DNA of 64,000 bases from Vibrio tapetis subsp. quintayensis (GTDB lineage Bacteria; Pseudomonadota; Gammaproteobacteria; Enterobacterales; Vibrionaceae): the NCBI RefSeq assembly GCF_030409945.1, contig NZ_JAUFQV010000011.1, forward strand, positions 62,001-126,000, written 5' to 3'. Positions within the stretch are counted from its first letter, which is position 1; the number at the start of each line of letters is the position of its first letter. A program made the translations under genes and the position numbers. Under the pieces are notes generated by a model, which did no database searches, was not told the origin of the DNA, and saw only the letters and a program-made list of their open reading frames with translations. Positions 42,959 to 52,553 of this stretch are shown one piece after another.

Positions 42959-43975
42959 TTAAATTGGCGATTTGAAAACCCACTTATCACTTTTTAAAAA
43001 TAAATATCTACTAATAGAAATAATAAAAATGATATTAAACGATGCAGCTCCAAAATTTAATAAGAGAAAAGTTAGCAAGATGACATCAAATCTATTACGG
43101 CAAACGCACAAAAAGTAACCAAACAGACCTAAAGCTCCGACGTCATAGAAAAAGGAGAATAGGAATCCAGATCCATTTTCAACACCAAAAGAATTAAATA
43201 AAGGGGTTAGCGCTTTATCACCTAAACCAATACCAGAACCAAAAACCCATTGACTAAAATCCATCGACGGAATTAAGTTAAGGCCAATTAACCTTATTAG
43301 CCCTGAATTAGAAAAATATAATTCAGGAAAAGCTAATAGAAAGGGGAAGAGAAAAAATGAAAAAATCAAAGATGTAATTATAATCAAATTAACAAACCGC
43401 CTAAATATAAGAAGAACAAAGTACAAGATTGAATAATAACTTTGAGAAATTACAAATAAAAAAGAATAAATACAAATTTTTAAACGGCTAGCACTCAAGA
43501 ACAAGAAAGCGACAACTATCATACCAAAATAAGAAGCCTCATCTGAAAACATTCTTAACCTAGGGAAGCCTCCAAGTTCCTCTTTTGTGGAACTCCATAA
43601 AGTAAAATCATTAATTCCCGCTAAGTTTAAAGCCAAAGTAAAAAGAAAAAACACTATAATTATAAAAGAAAAACGCTCCAAAAAATCGACATGCGAATCA
43701 ACTGGCTCATTTTTAACTAGCAAATTAGCGCATAAAAAAACCAGGATCAACCCAGATGAAAGAATACTGGATTGATTTACTATAGTTGTGGAAAAAAAAA
43801 TAATAAAGCCAATCAACCATCTTTTCTCTACCTTTCTTGTACTGCAAGTAAATACGAAAATGATAAAAAACAAAAGCAATGTAAAAATGGAAATAAAACC
43901 ACTACTTGAAGGAAACTTAACTTGAACAGAACTAAAGAAAACAAAAACTAATAAGGCCAAGTATAAAATTCGCAT
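42959..43975 (-). CDS. wzy: Wzy-like O-antigen/capsule polymerase
   Basis: Integral membrane protein of 338 residues with about 10 hydrophobic segments and very AT-rich codons, typical of Wzy. The segment LRMFSDEASYFGMIVVAFLF followed by a large periplasmic loop and GSGIGLGDKALTPLFNSFG has the layout of family Wzy_C/EpsG-type polymerases. Conserved residues cannot be assigned because these proteins diverge greatly. It is placed as the last gene of the glycosyltransferase cassette and starts 1 bp after the upstream transferase ends. It is the only polymerase candidate seen in the window. Confidence 0.7.
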   Translation of the reverse strand: MRILYLALLVFVFFSSVQVKFPSSSGFISIFTLLLFFIIFVFTCSTRKVEKRWLIGFIIFFSTTIVNQSSILSSGLILVFLCANLLVKNEPVDSHVDFLERFSFIIIVFFLFTLALNLAGINDFTLWSSTKEELGGFPRLRMFSDEASYFGMIVVAFLFLSASRLKICIYSFLFVISQSYYSILYFVLLIFRRFVNLIIITSLIFSFFLFPFLLAFPELYFSNSGLIRLIGLNLIPSMDFSQWVFGSGIGLGDKALTPLFNSFGVENGSGFLFSFFYDVGALGLFGYFLCVCRNRFDVILLTFLLLNFGAASFNIIFIISISRYLFLKSDKWVFKSPI

Positions 43976-43976
43976 A

Positions 43977-45206
43977 TTAAGAATCCAAGAATTTTTTTAA
44001 TTCTGCCAAAGTAAATTCATGTGTAAACTTACTAGCTAGATTCGCTGCCTTGTCTGAGAAAGCTTCATAATCAGTCCATATTTCTCTCAATAAGCTCTCT
44101 GCTTTAAGTACAAAATCGTCTCTATCCAAAAAATCTATCCCAAGCTGATAACTACTCTCTAGAAATGCTGAGATACCAAAACCATTTACACATACAACAG
44201 GACTGCCACATGTAATTGATTCAATGGGAGCAGTCCCTCCTGCTTCGGAAGAAGTTTGAAGCATTATAGTCTTGTGCGAACACAAAATCTTTTCAACCTC
44301 AGAATGGTCGACTTTACCCTTAACCAAAACCCTATCGGGAAAATCACTTTCTAAACTAATCAAATCTTCACTAACTTGCCCTGCACTATCACCTAAAATG
44401 ACCACTTTCATTGTTGGTCGAACAAGCAAACACCTCCGTGCTACGTGAATAAAAAGGTCTAAATTCTTGAAGTCAAGGTGCTTTCCTATAAAAAGTAAAA
44501 CTTCTGCATTATCGCGACTAAATGTTGTGTTCTTCATTTCACTATGTACAGGTGATATTACGATCCTATCCTTGACTAGAGACCATGGTAATCTATCTAT
44601 ACTCTTCTTTGATATACCTATTGCCTTAGTACTTACAAATGCATTGAGCCAATTGAGAGGGTTAACTCGTAGAATGAACTTGATAACATATCTAATTCGA
44701 GAACGGTAAAAATCTGGACTGGAGTTGTTAAAATTAGGAGGTTGAGATCCTAAAGGTCCAAGAACCTTTTTTTTGTAAGGTAGCAAAAAAAATGGAGTCC
44801 ATATCCAATCAGAAACCCAAGTAATATGGAAAATATGAGTAGAATAATTCCAACCCTTATTTCTAATAAGAATATACAACACCTTCAACAACCAAAAATA
44901 ATAAACTACAGCTAGAGATCTTGAACTTTTAAAAAAATACGAGAATTTGTTCAAAATCGTAAGGTCATCAACAGCTATCAAATTCACATTTTCAATCTGC
45001 AATTTATCCAGTTCTAATCTTATCCTTTCCTGTTGTTCCTCTGCATTTCTAACATATAGATTAACGCTAGCAAACAACTTACTAAGCATTAGTAAGTAAT
45101 TCCAACCAACTCCCCACTCTGAGCCTGAGTTTGGACGACATGAAAAAGCTACGATTGTTGCAGCTTGTTCCGTGTTACTTGTTTCTTCCATATTATAATT
45201 TCTCAA
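43977..45206 (-). CDS. Glycosyltransferase family 4
   Basis: GT-B enzyme of 409 residues. The donor-binding domain has VEVLLFIGKHLDFKN-like strands and the family motif LQTSSEAGGTAPIESITCG (E-x7-E), then SPVVCVNGFGIS. The N-terminal half starts VAFSCRPNSGSEWGVGWNYL, seen in a group of capsule glycosyltransferases. A second ATG six codons in (MEETSN) may be the true start. Donor unknown. Confidence 0.78.
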   Translation of the reverse strand: MRNYNMEETSNTEQAATIVAFSCRPNSGSEWGVGWNYLLMLSKLFASVNLYVRNAEEQQERIRLELDKLQIENVNLIAVDDLTILNKFSYFFKSSRSLAVVYYFWLLKVLYILIRNKGWNYSTHIFHITWVSDWIWTPFFLLPYKKKVLGPLGSQPPNFNNSSPDFYRSRIRYVIKFILRVNPLNWLNAFVSTKAIGISKKSIDRLPWSLVKDRIVISPVHSEMKNTTFSRDNAEVLLFIGKHLDFKNLDLFIHVARRCLLVRPTMKVVILGDSAGQVSEDLISLESDFPDRVLVKGKVDHSEVEKILCSHKTIMLQTSSEAGGTAPIESITCGSPVVCVNGFGISAFLESSYQLGIDFLDRDDFVLKAESLLREIWTDYEAFSDKAANLASKFTHEFTLAELKKFLDS

Positions 45207-45272
45207 AAAATAACCATAACGTTTTGCTTCAAATATTCAAGCACACTAGCAATTAACGTACACTGAATTTGA

Positions 45273-46280
45273 CTACATTTCTAATATTAACTGCTTCCAC
45301 CGCAACGAGAAGTTTGAAGTGCAACATACTTTATTAACATGAGATTTTACTTGATTCCTAAGTAGATCACTCTCCTTAGGCGACGTAATTATCGCGTCAA
45401 TACAACTTATTAAAGACTGCAACTCATACTCTTTGACATATAAATCTTTAGAGAACTTCTCCCATATTTCAAGATAGGCATACGAATCCGTAAAGATAGG
45501 AAGAGCACCACAAGCAGCGGCCTCAGCACCAACTAAACCAAAAGTTTCTCGCCAAAACCTATTATCAGTTAGCACAAGAACTATATCGAAATCGTTGTAT
45601 ATTTGAGGATTTAAACTTCCACTAAAAGAATATTTGGAAATAAATTCCTCATCTGTAGTGGACAATATCCCTCCCCCGTTTAATAAAGAGCGATCAAAAG
45701 TTTCTCTAAAAGAATGAAAAAGACGACTTCCTTTATATTCCCTAGAACCGTCTACAAACAAAATATTAACACTTTCAGTAAAACTGCGCTTCTTAGGTGT
45801 ATAGCTAAGGTAATCGTTTTTCAATTTATTGTTTATAATTCTCCATTTACACATCGGTATATCTAAATCGAGGTAAGCCTGTTTAGAAGGCGTTACAACA
45901 ATATTCGCACAGCTAATACTTAAAGGTATTGAAATTTTGTATAGTACATTTTTTTTGCTGCTTTCATGTAAAACCAATACAATTTTCTTACGAAATAGCC
46001 TACCTAAAATCACGAAGAACCAAGTAAGAGATGTATTACAGATAATCATTTCAGAAGCGATAAATGACTTCAAAAATGACAAATTAAACAACAGAAACAG
46101 TATAGAGAAAGGATACATAGTTGCTGAATCAGAATAACAACCGAATCCAGAGCTTTTATATAATGGAGATGAGCTTTGTCTCAAATTATAAATATTTAAC
46201 TCCAAAGTTTCTGCAATTTCATTACAAATCAAAGGAGCACCTGATAAATTATTAACATTATCAATTACAATACATTTCAA
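45273..46280 (-). CDS. Glycosyltransferase family 4-like
   Basis: 335-residue GT-B-like protein. The opening CIVIDNVNNLSGAPLICNEI is an acceptor-domain start (a family-4 loop with a serine-glycine turn). The donor half has LFVDGSREYKGSRLFHSF and ETFGLVGAEAAACGALPIFTD, a variant E-x7-E motif. It overlaps the acyltransferase gene upstream by 4 bp. Weak similarity makes the exact family uncertain. AT-rich like its neighbours. Confidence 0.65.
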   Translation of the reverse strand: MKCIVIDNVNNLSGAPLICNEIAETLELNIYNLRQSSSPLYKSSGFGCYSDSATMYPFSILFLLFNLSFLKSFIASEMIICNTSLTWFFVILGRLFRKKIVLVLHESSKKNVLYKISIPLSISCANIVVTPSKQAYLDLDIPMCKWRIINNKLKNDYLSYTPKKRSFTESVNILFVDGSREYKGSRLFHSFRETFDRSLLNGGGILSTTDEEFISKYSFSGSLNPQIYNDFDIVLVLTDNRFWRETFGLVGAEAAACGALPIFTDSYAYLEIWEKFSKDLYVKEYELQSLISCIDAIITSPKESDLLRNQVKSHVNKVCCTSNFSLRWKQLILEM

Positions 46281-46945
46281 GACGTCAACTCCTTTTTTAT
46301 AATAGCTGGAATACCCGCGATCAACACATGGCTTTTAAACTCCGAGCGAGTCAAAGACATAGCTGCAACTGTCGAAAAGTCTGAAATTTTTGACCCGTCA
46401 AGTATTGTCACTTTAGCACCTATCCATACATTACTTCCAATAATAATTCCTTCCTCAGTTGTGCCTGTATTGTTATGTAATTTAGATTGTTTCTCACCAT
46501 TGCTATGAGAGTGGTTTTGTGGATGTATTGATACATACTGCCCTATCGAATTATCAGTACCAATGTTAACCTTACCAGCACCACCAACAAAGCAATATTC
46601 GGCGAATGTTGTACGATCCCCTACAATTATACCAGTTCCGATTACGTGCGGTGCACTAGGAACCCTCATAATGCTATATTTTCCTACTTTGCAATAAGAA
46701 CCTATGGATATGCCTTCTGTACCAAATCCGTCTAGTTCAACAAAATCTTCTATGCGCGTAAAGCTCCCAATTCTGATATTATTCTTTGATCTAAGAGTTA
46801 CACCTTTACCGATAAAAACAAGAGGATATCCATGTAGCAACCCCCTAATAAAGCACAAACTAAGATTGAAACACAGACCAAGCGTAGACATTATACCTCG
46901 CTTCGAAGCGTAAACTCGAACTTTATAAACTAAATTATTTATCAC
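46277..46945 (-). CDS. Hexapeptide-repeat acyltransferase (WcaF/NodL-like)
   Basis: Left-handed beta-helix enzyme of 222 residues, probably an O-acetyltransferase acting on a sugar of the repeat unit. Hexapeptide runs (IGSFTRIEDFVELDGFG, VNIGTDNSIGQYVSI) are followed by the loop with the likely catalytic histidine in HPQNHSHSNGE, then IIIGSNVWIGAKVTILDGS and the C-terminal IAGIPAIIKKEL. Acetyl-CoA is the usual donor. Confidence 0.8.
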   Translation of the reverse strand: MINNLVYKVRVYASKRGIMSTLGLCFNLSLCFIRGLLHGYPLVFIGKGVTLRSKNNIRIGSFTRIEDFVELDGFGTEGISIGSYCKVGKYSIMRVPSAPHVIGTGIIVGDRTTFAEYCFVGGAGKVNIGTDNSIGQYVSIHPQNHSHSNGEKQSKLHNNTGTTEEGIIIGSNVWIGAKVTILDGSKISDFSTVAAMSLTRSEFKSHVLIAGIPAIIKKELTS

Positions 46946-47016
46946 TGTCTAACCCCAAACAACAAACACTTCATACAAACACTTCATACAAACATTACCT
47001 CACAGTAAATAAATGA

Positions 47017-48396
47017 TTAGCTATAAATGGCACCACTACACACCGCTAAAGGACTCAACATCAAACCCAGAAAATAAGAAAACAACAAAGAACATAATAA
47101 GCAGGTAATAAATATGGTTATAATCTTACCCAAGTACTTTTTTCTAATATTTATCAAATTCAAAGTTGCAATAAAAAACACCAAATAGAAGATAAAGGAA
47201 AAAAAGCAATAAGCCTCTACAACATAAGTAGGATAATAAAGGGCAACAAAAATAACACCTATAACACGCAGACCAAATCCACAAGAATTAAGAATTGATG
47301 AAACACGAACCTTATCCACAACATTAAGAGATATTGAGATTGGCGAAACTATGAATTGCATGATAAGCCAAGGAATCATATACATTACTATTTCACCAGA
47401 TCTCGCCCATTCGCAACCAAAAGTCATTGAAAATATTTCTACAGAGAAAAAACCAACAAAAACTAAAAGTGGTAATCCAATTATTGTTAACTTGCTAATG
47501 ATATTTGTTACGTACTGATCTAACTTATTATCCCTATATTTTTGTCCTGCTGTTGATATAAATACTTGGCTAACAGAACTGCCGACCAAACTTAATGGGG
47601 CTAACATCACACGTGTAGCCAATGCTAAAAAACCAGCCTCTGGGCCAATCGAATAAGTAGCAATAATTATAATTGGTAACTGCGTGCCTAGAGAATTGAA
47701 CAGCGCTTCAATAGTAGAATATGTAGGATAATCTTTATATTTTGTATAAACCCTTTTAAGCTGTAACGCCTTAACAGGGGTTAGTCTAGGGGCATCACTT
47801 TTGTAAAATTCTTTAATAAAAAGTAGTACACCTATAACAGAGTTCAAAGCGTAACCCAAAATCAGCCCTAACTTACCAAGAGCAAAGTACCCAAAAACTA
47901 GCTGCAATAGTGCCCCTGAAGCTGATTGAGAAACTCGACCTATTGCAATTAACTTAAACCTCTTCTCACTGTTATGCCAAAATTGCATAGACGCATACAA
48001 ACACCCAAAAAAAACACCAAGAGGTAATATATAAAAAAGAGTACTAGACAAATAATTACTGTGTATATCTGGTAAATATACTTCAACTAAAAATATTGCA
48101 CATAAAGCAAAGGTCGAGACAAATAAAGATGAAGTAACCGATAGAACTAACAAGGATTTTCGAGCATTTAAACTTTTTGCTATAGGTATGGCAAGCTCAA
48201 ACCTTAAGCAACCTACAGTAGTCAGTATAGTCATTAGCGCTGAAAAAAAAGCAAAGAATTCGAATTCATCGGGGGTATAAAGCCTAGTTAATATTGGAAT
48301 AACCAAAACCATTATCAACTGAGATAATCCAGTTCCAACAGCTAAGATAGATATTGAACGAAACGACTTATTAGTTATACTATTAAATAATAACAA
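47017..48396 (-). CDS. wzx: Wzx-type flippase, second copy
   Basis: Polysaccharide transport family membrane protein, 459 residues with about 12-14 segments. The N-terminal ILAVGTGLSQLIMVLVIPIL and LTRLYTPDEFEFFAFFSAL match the conserved start of the O-antigen/teichoic-acid flippase branch. It is not close to the flippase at 6851. It belongs to the AT-rich cassette with wzy and the glycosyltransferases. Its upstream side is bordered by a decayed insertion element. Confidence 0.85.
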   Translation of the reverse strand: MLLFNSITNKSFRSISILAVGTGLSQLIMVLVIPILTRLYTPDEFEFFAFFSALMTILTTVGCLRFELAIPIAKSLNARKSLLVLSVTSSLFVSTFALCAIFLVEVYLPDIHSNYLSSTLFYILPLGVFFGCLYASMQFWHNSEKRFKLIAIGRVSQSASGALLQLVFGYFALGKLGLILGYALNSVIGVLLFIKEFYKSDAPRLTPVKALQLKRVYTKYKDYPTYSTIEALFNSLGTQLPIIIIATYSIGPEAGFLALATRVMLAPLSLVGSSVSQVFISTAGQKYRDNKLDQYVTNIISKLTIIGLPLLVFVGFFSVEIFSMTFGCEWARSGEIVMYMIPWLIMQFIVSPISISLNVVDKVRVSSILNSCGFGLRVIGVIFVALYYPTYVVEAYCFFSFIFYLVFFIATLNLINIRKKYLGKIITIFITCLLCSLLFSYFLGLMLSPLAVCSGAIYS

Positions 48397-48479
48397 AAAA
48401 CACCTTCAAAATCTAAAACAGTATAGATTATCAGAAATATAGAACTTATCTTCATCAAAAGAGTATTTTGATAAGTTGC

Positions 48480-49710
48480 CATAAGTCACAGGAACACGGA
48501 AAACCATGAACATCCCCGCCAACAAAGGCTTGCCAGAACCTTCAAAGGTCTTCAGAATCCTTCGCACACATCGACCTGTTGTGTTTAATGCTAGCTTTCC
48601 AAGTTGTTTCACTCTTCTCATGTTCAAACACACCTGCCTGAGTCTCGCGAAATTTTCCGCACTCTCTTTCGCTCGTTTCGGCAAGCGTCTTCACCAAATG
48701 TCGTACAATGCATCGACTCAACCAACCAGTGTGAACGTATTTCACCTAACAATGCCTTAACACTTAAGTCCTTAGAACCAATGTAGTATCTCATTGTGAT
48801 TTCCGACTCTTTTACCACGGCTTCTTCTTACCTTATTGAAACGACGATACCCATTGCTTTTAGCTCTGACCCATCAAACGCTAAGTCACCTAAAATACTC
48901 AAATCTGCGTTCGTTAATGCCAAACTGATTTCTTGTCTGCCACATGATTTTTCTTGCGTGCTGTATAAATCACCATCGCGTGTTTGTGGCATACTCATGT
49001 CGAAGTAATTATCGAATGCTCGCTCTAAACGACCTTGATTACCTTCCACCGCTAACAAGTAATCTACCTTTTTGTTTAGCATTTTTTAGCAATTTTCTTT
49101 TAGCCCCCATTGCATTAATAGTGACCAAACAGCCCCATATATCAAGCAGTTCGATCAACTCTGGGATAGCGCTGATCTCGTTGCACTTTATGTTGTCCGA
49201 AACGAATACCATTTTCAGTAACAAAAGCGTTCACCATTTGAATTACGCCTAGGCCGCGAGATTCATCATAGGAGCCCTAACGGTTTCACCACCGAAATGG
49301 CAATGATTTCACCTTTAGTCAGCTCACAGCAACCCTTCATTCAATAAAGCATTTTTTTGTAGACGAGTCGCTCGCATTATTCATTCCATAACTCTAGCTA
49401 TCGTCGACGTTGCAGGAACCCATGGGCAAAATCGCAAAACTGCTTAAAAAAGTCCAACTTACCTTTACCGTAAAGACTAATCGCTTATCAGTCGTCTGAC
49501 CCAACAGCAAAGCACGAATTGTTAACAAAATGATATCAATTAACTTGTGCTCCAATTTGCCTATGGAGGTATTAGAAATCACTGAAAATGATCGGTCATC
49601 GGACAACTGATTGTTATGTGATAAGGCTAACTAGCGAAGTTCAAAAACCGAGAACTCACTGCACGGCAAATCCTTTAAATATTAGCATGTTAGTGAACCT
49701 TCCCTGATCA
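48480..49710 (-). mobile_element. ISAs1-family (H-repeat-like) element, decayed
   Basis: A broken transposase fills the element. The 5' end is near 49707, where the minus strand reads CAGGGAAGGTTCACTAAC, a plausible terminal repeat. The other end is not clear, probably near 48480. A copy of the 5' end is present at 42647-42696. Confidence 0.7.
48500..49606 (-). pseudogene. ISAs1-family transposase, multiply frameshifted
   Basis: Pieces of one ISAs1 transposase appear in order in different frames: KLEHKLIDIILLTIRALLLG near 49550; CNEISAIPELIELLDIWGCL and VTINAMGAKRK near 49150; KKVDYLLAVEGNQGRLERAF near 49060; RYYIGSKDLSVKALLGEIRSH near 48770; SAENFARLRQVCLNM near 48650; and SIKHNRSMCAKD near 48570. 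At least four frame changes separate them, so no product is made. Confidence 0.85.
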
Positions 49711-49837
49711 GGAAAATGAAAAATCAACTTGAAAAACTTGAGAGAGCATTAAAAATAGCATTCTAGTAGATACTAGTACGATATAAAGAGCATATTACCC
49801 TTCACATTAAGGAGTAAACAAATAAGCTTATAAAGTT

Positions 49838-50875
49838 TTACGCAGATACTAAAGTTATCAAATCATGCCATTCTTTTTCAAACCTTTCTTTCGAATAGGT
49901 CTCGTTAATCTTTACACAATTATTGTTGACTTTCATCCTATACGACTCATCTTGTTTGAATCTATTTAGCTTCTTTCTTATCGACTGTATATCTAGGGCA
50001 ACCTCCAACCCTATACTATCTGGTGTAAATTCGAGTAAACTTGTCACATCAGACGTCAACGTCGGCGTATCAAAGCTTGCAGCCTCCACCACAGGAAAAC
50101 CGAACCCTTCAGAGTAACTAAAAAGCAACACACACTCACACCCATTATATAATTCTGCCAAATAATTATTATCAACATTTGAAATCAGTTCTATTTTATC
50201 ACATCTATAGCCATTAAGATTCACTTCGAATGTACCTACTACTTTTAGAGTATATCCTGACTTTGCGTATTCACTTTCCAAAAATGCTTTTACGGTATTA
50301 TCTATATTCTTTCTAGGGTGTGCATTTGAAAGCAATAGCAGATACTTTTCATTTTTCTGTTTTTTAGGTAGATTTTTAAATTCAGAATAGGGTGATATAA
50401 CTGTAATTTTTGACTCATCAAGGCCAATTCGATTAACCATGTCTGTCTTAACATATTCCGAAGGGGTTACGACATGATGTTTAAATACCTTAATTATATA
50501 CAAATTCATCTTAAAATACATTATTTCTTTATAACTGTAGCAATCAGGATAATCCAAAAACGCCAAATCATGAAATACGATAATTGATTTACTTTCACCA
50601 AAGGAGATTGGTGCAGAAAACGCTGGTGATATAAGAATGCTTCTCTTATTCATTATCAATTTACTAGAAGCTATAATCAATTCATAAAACACAACAAAAA
50701 TAAACCGAATATATTTCATAAACCTACCACCTCTGTAAACACAATTGTGAGGGGCATTATTAACAACTTCGAATTGAGAATTATCAAGGCTGTCTATGGT
50801 TTGTCTGGCATACCTGCCAACTCCCGATATTTTTCTCTTAAGATAATGTCCATTAAATATTATTTTTATTGACAT
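49838..50875 (-). CDS. Glycosyltransferase family 4
   Basis: 345-residue GT-B transferase with a mannosyltransferase-like layout. The opening is IIFNGHYLKRKISGVGRYAR, the interdomain part has LLLLSNAHPRKNIDNTVKAF, and the donor motif is LFSYSEGFGFPVVEAASFD (E-x7-E). Relatives often transfer mannose or rhamnose, so GDP-mannose from manB/manC is a possible donor (inference). It ends 3 bp upstream of the next gene start region and belongs to the operon read from the capsule export genes. Confidence 0.83.
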   Translation of the reverse strand: MSIKIIFNGHYLKRKISGVGRYARQTIDSLDNSQFEVVNNAPHNCVYRGGRFMKYIRFIFVVFYELIIASSKLIMNKRSILISPAFSAPISFGESKSIIVFHDLAFLDYPDCYSYKEIMYFKMNLYIIKVFKHHVVTPSEYVKTDMVNRIGLDESKITVISPYSEFKNLPKKQKNEKYLLLLSNAHPRKNIDNTVKAFLESEYAKSGYTLKVVGTFEVNLNGYRCDKIELISNVDNNYLAELYNGCECVLLFSYSEGFGFPVVEAASFDTPTLTSDVTSLLEFTPDSIGLEVALDIQSIRKKLNRFKQDESYRMKVNNNCVKINETYSKERFEKEWHDLITLVSA

Positions 50876-50878
50876 AAA

Positions 50879-51418
50879 TTAAAGTCCCCTTATTCTTATA
50901 GCCGGGCTTCCACCTATTACCACATTGCCTTCTGGAAATGACTTAGTTACTACACTACCTGCCCCAACTATTGTGTTAGCGCCAAGCTCCACGCCTGGAA
51001 GAATCACAGAATTCATTCCAACCCAACACTTATCCCCTATAACTACATCTTCCCCTGGAATATGCTTATCGATATCAGCGGAGTCATGATTAGCTGTAAT
51101 AATCCCAACATTAGGCGCAATATAAACACCTTTACCAAGTACTATTTTTGCTGAAAAGTTTTGAAAATAAGTACCTGGAGACCAAAAAATAGCAACATCT
51201 TCATCTTCAAAAACAATATTCTTAGGCTCTGATATTCGACATGTTAAATTGGCTGGCCACGGGTATGGTTTCTCTATTCTAAGGATATTTCTTTGCCATA
51301 TTGACCTTAAAGCCATTTTATAGCCGAAATATCCAAGTTCAAACAGTTCTGACTTTAGGTATTTTTCCGAATAAAATAGCCTTATAATTGAACGGATAAT
51401 TACTTTAGTCACTGTCAA
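50879..51418 (-). CDS. Hexapeptide-repeat acetyltransferase (WcaB/CysE-like)
   Basis: 179-residue left-handed beta-helix enzyme. It has IVLGKGVYIAPNVGIITANH with the catalytic histidine in the ANHDSADIDKHIPGED loop, then VVIGDKCWVGMNSVILPGVEL and TIVGAGSVVTKSFPEGNVV. It probably O-acetylates a sugar in the repeat unit. The N-terminal part is basic and hydrophobic. It overlaps the upstream gene by 14 bp. Confidence 0.8.
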   Translation of the reverse strand: MTVTKVIIRSIIRLFYSEKYLKSELFELGYFGYKMALRSIWQRNILRIEKPYPWPANLTCRISEPKNIVFEDEDVAIFWSPGTYFQNFSAKIVLGKGVYIAPNVGIITANHDSADIDKHIPGEDVVIGDKCWVGMNSVILPGVELGANTIVGAGSVVTKSFPEGNVVIGGSPAIRIRGL

Positions 51419-52478
51419 TTTCTCCTAAATATTTCTTGGATTTATCGAATAAGGTCACTTCGCTATAATCATCCAGGTCAATATATGGAGAAGATAACTT
51501 AAACGGCTCTTTTAAAAGGTTGCAAAACTCAATACTGTTTTCCACGACAGACACACCAATCTCTTTACATTCTTTAGCTACATTAGCTGCAATAATAGGT
51601 TTATCAAACTTTACCGCCGCTAAAACTTTAGCTGTAACATAAAGCAAATCATTAATCACTCCGATCTTTTTGTATGGAATATACATAAAATCAGATATTT
51701 CCAAGACGGAATATATATTGGGCAAATCCGTATACCCTAATAAAATGACGTTTGAAGGGGTTTTATTTATAATATAATCTCCAAAGATCAAGAACAATGT
51801 ATCCGGTGATTTTACAGCAACATCTCTTATTAAATCAAAGTCCAACTCCAATTTTCCGTAATATACTCCAACTAACCGATACTTATCAGTAAGCCTTTTA
51901 ATCCTATCTAACTCACCGTATGCCTCATTTGATATATGAGTTATTTTTATAGGATTATATAAGACTTTATACTTGCTATTTTTTTCTTTCAAATTTCCTT
52001 CCATTAGAAGATGGTTAGGAGTCCAAACCTGATCAGACCTAGAAAGCAAAAGATTTTCCCCCTTAAACACTCGCGGTTCATCACTGATTAATGATATAGG
52101 ATCCGACTGCCGATATATTAAGAACGAATAACTTATAGTTGAAAGTAGCTTTTCCATTAAACATAATAAATAGGGATCGCTATCTACGATTAAGTAGTCA
52201 CATGTTATTCCTTTAGGTAAAACTGAAAGATTTTCAAAAAGTTTAAAATAGGATAAACCTAGAGGAACAATTAAATTTATATTATTTTTTTCTATAGCTT
52301 TGCTTTTCCAGAACTTATTGACACTTATAAACTTCACTACATAGCTATCATCACTCTTAAATTTCGAATAATATTGCATAAACCCATTTGCATTTGCATC
52401 TTTTTCGTCATAAGGGCTAATGAAAACAATAACTTTTTTTCTAATTACATTCGATTTATTTTCCATTTTTTGCACCAT
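51405..52478 (-). CDS. Putative glycosyltransferase (GumK-like GT-B)
   Basis: 357-residue protein of probable GT-B fold, only weakly recognisable. The donor domain has LVGVYYGKLELDFDLIRDVA and TLFLIFGDYIINKTPSNVIL, followed by YIPYKKIGVINDLLYVTAKV and KPIIAANVA. These resemble GumK-type glucuronosyltransferases, which would fit the 3-amino-glucuronic acid donor made by the neighbouring genes. That link is inference. No membrane segment. An internal ATG (MENKSN) four codons in is an alternative start. Confidence 0.55.
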   Translation of the reverse strand: MVQKMENKSNVIRKKVIVFISPYDEKDANANGFMQYYSKFKSDDSYVVKFISVNKFWKSKAIEKNNINLIVPLGLSYFKLFENLSVLPKGITCDYLIVDSDPYLLCLMEKLLSTISYSFLIYRQSDPISLISDEPRVFKGENLLLSRSDQVWTPNHLLMEGNLKEKNSKYKVLYNPIKITHISNEAYGELDRIKRLTDKYRLVGVYYGKLELDFDLIRDVAVKSPDTLFLIFGDYIINKTPSNVILLGYTDLPNIYSVLEISDFMYIPYKKIGVINDLLYVTAKVLAAVKFDKPIIAANVAKECKEIGVSVVENSIEFCNLLKEPFKLSSPYIDLDDYSEVTLFDKSKKYLGEIDSD

Positions 52479-52553
52479 GGTACATATACACTATATCCTT
52501 CACGAAAAGTATCGAAATTGGTATGTCAGTTAAATGATAAGGATTAGTGTTAC

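Larger units (their letters stand above)
48397..49837. other. 1.4-kb stretch without an intact gene
   Basis: Most of it (about 48480-49710) is a decayed ISAs1 element. The remaining 49711-49837 is AT-rich sequence in which I see no gene, terminator or promoter. Confidence 0.6.
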
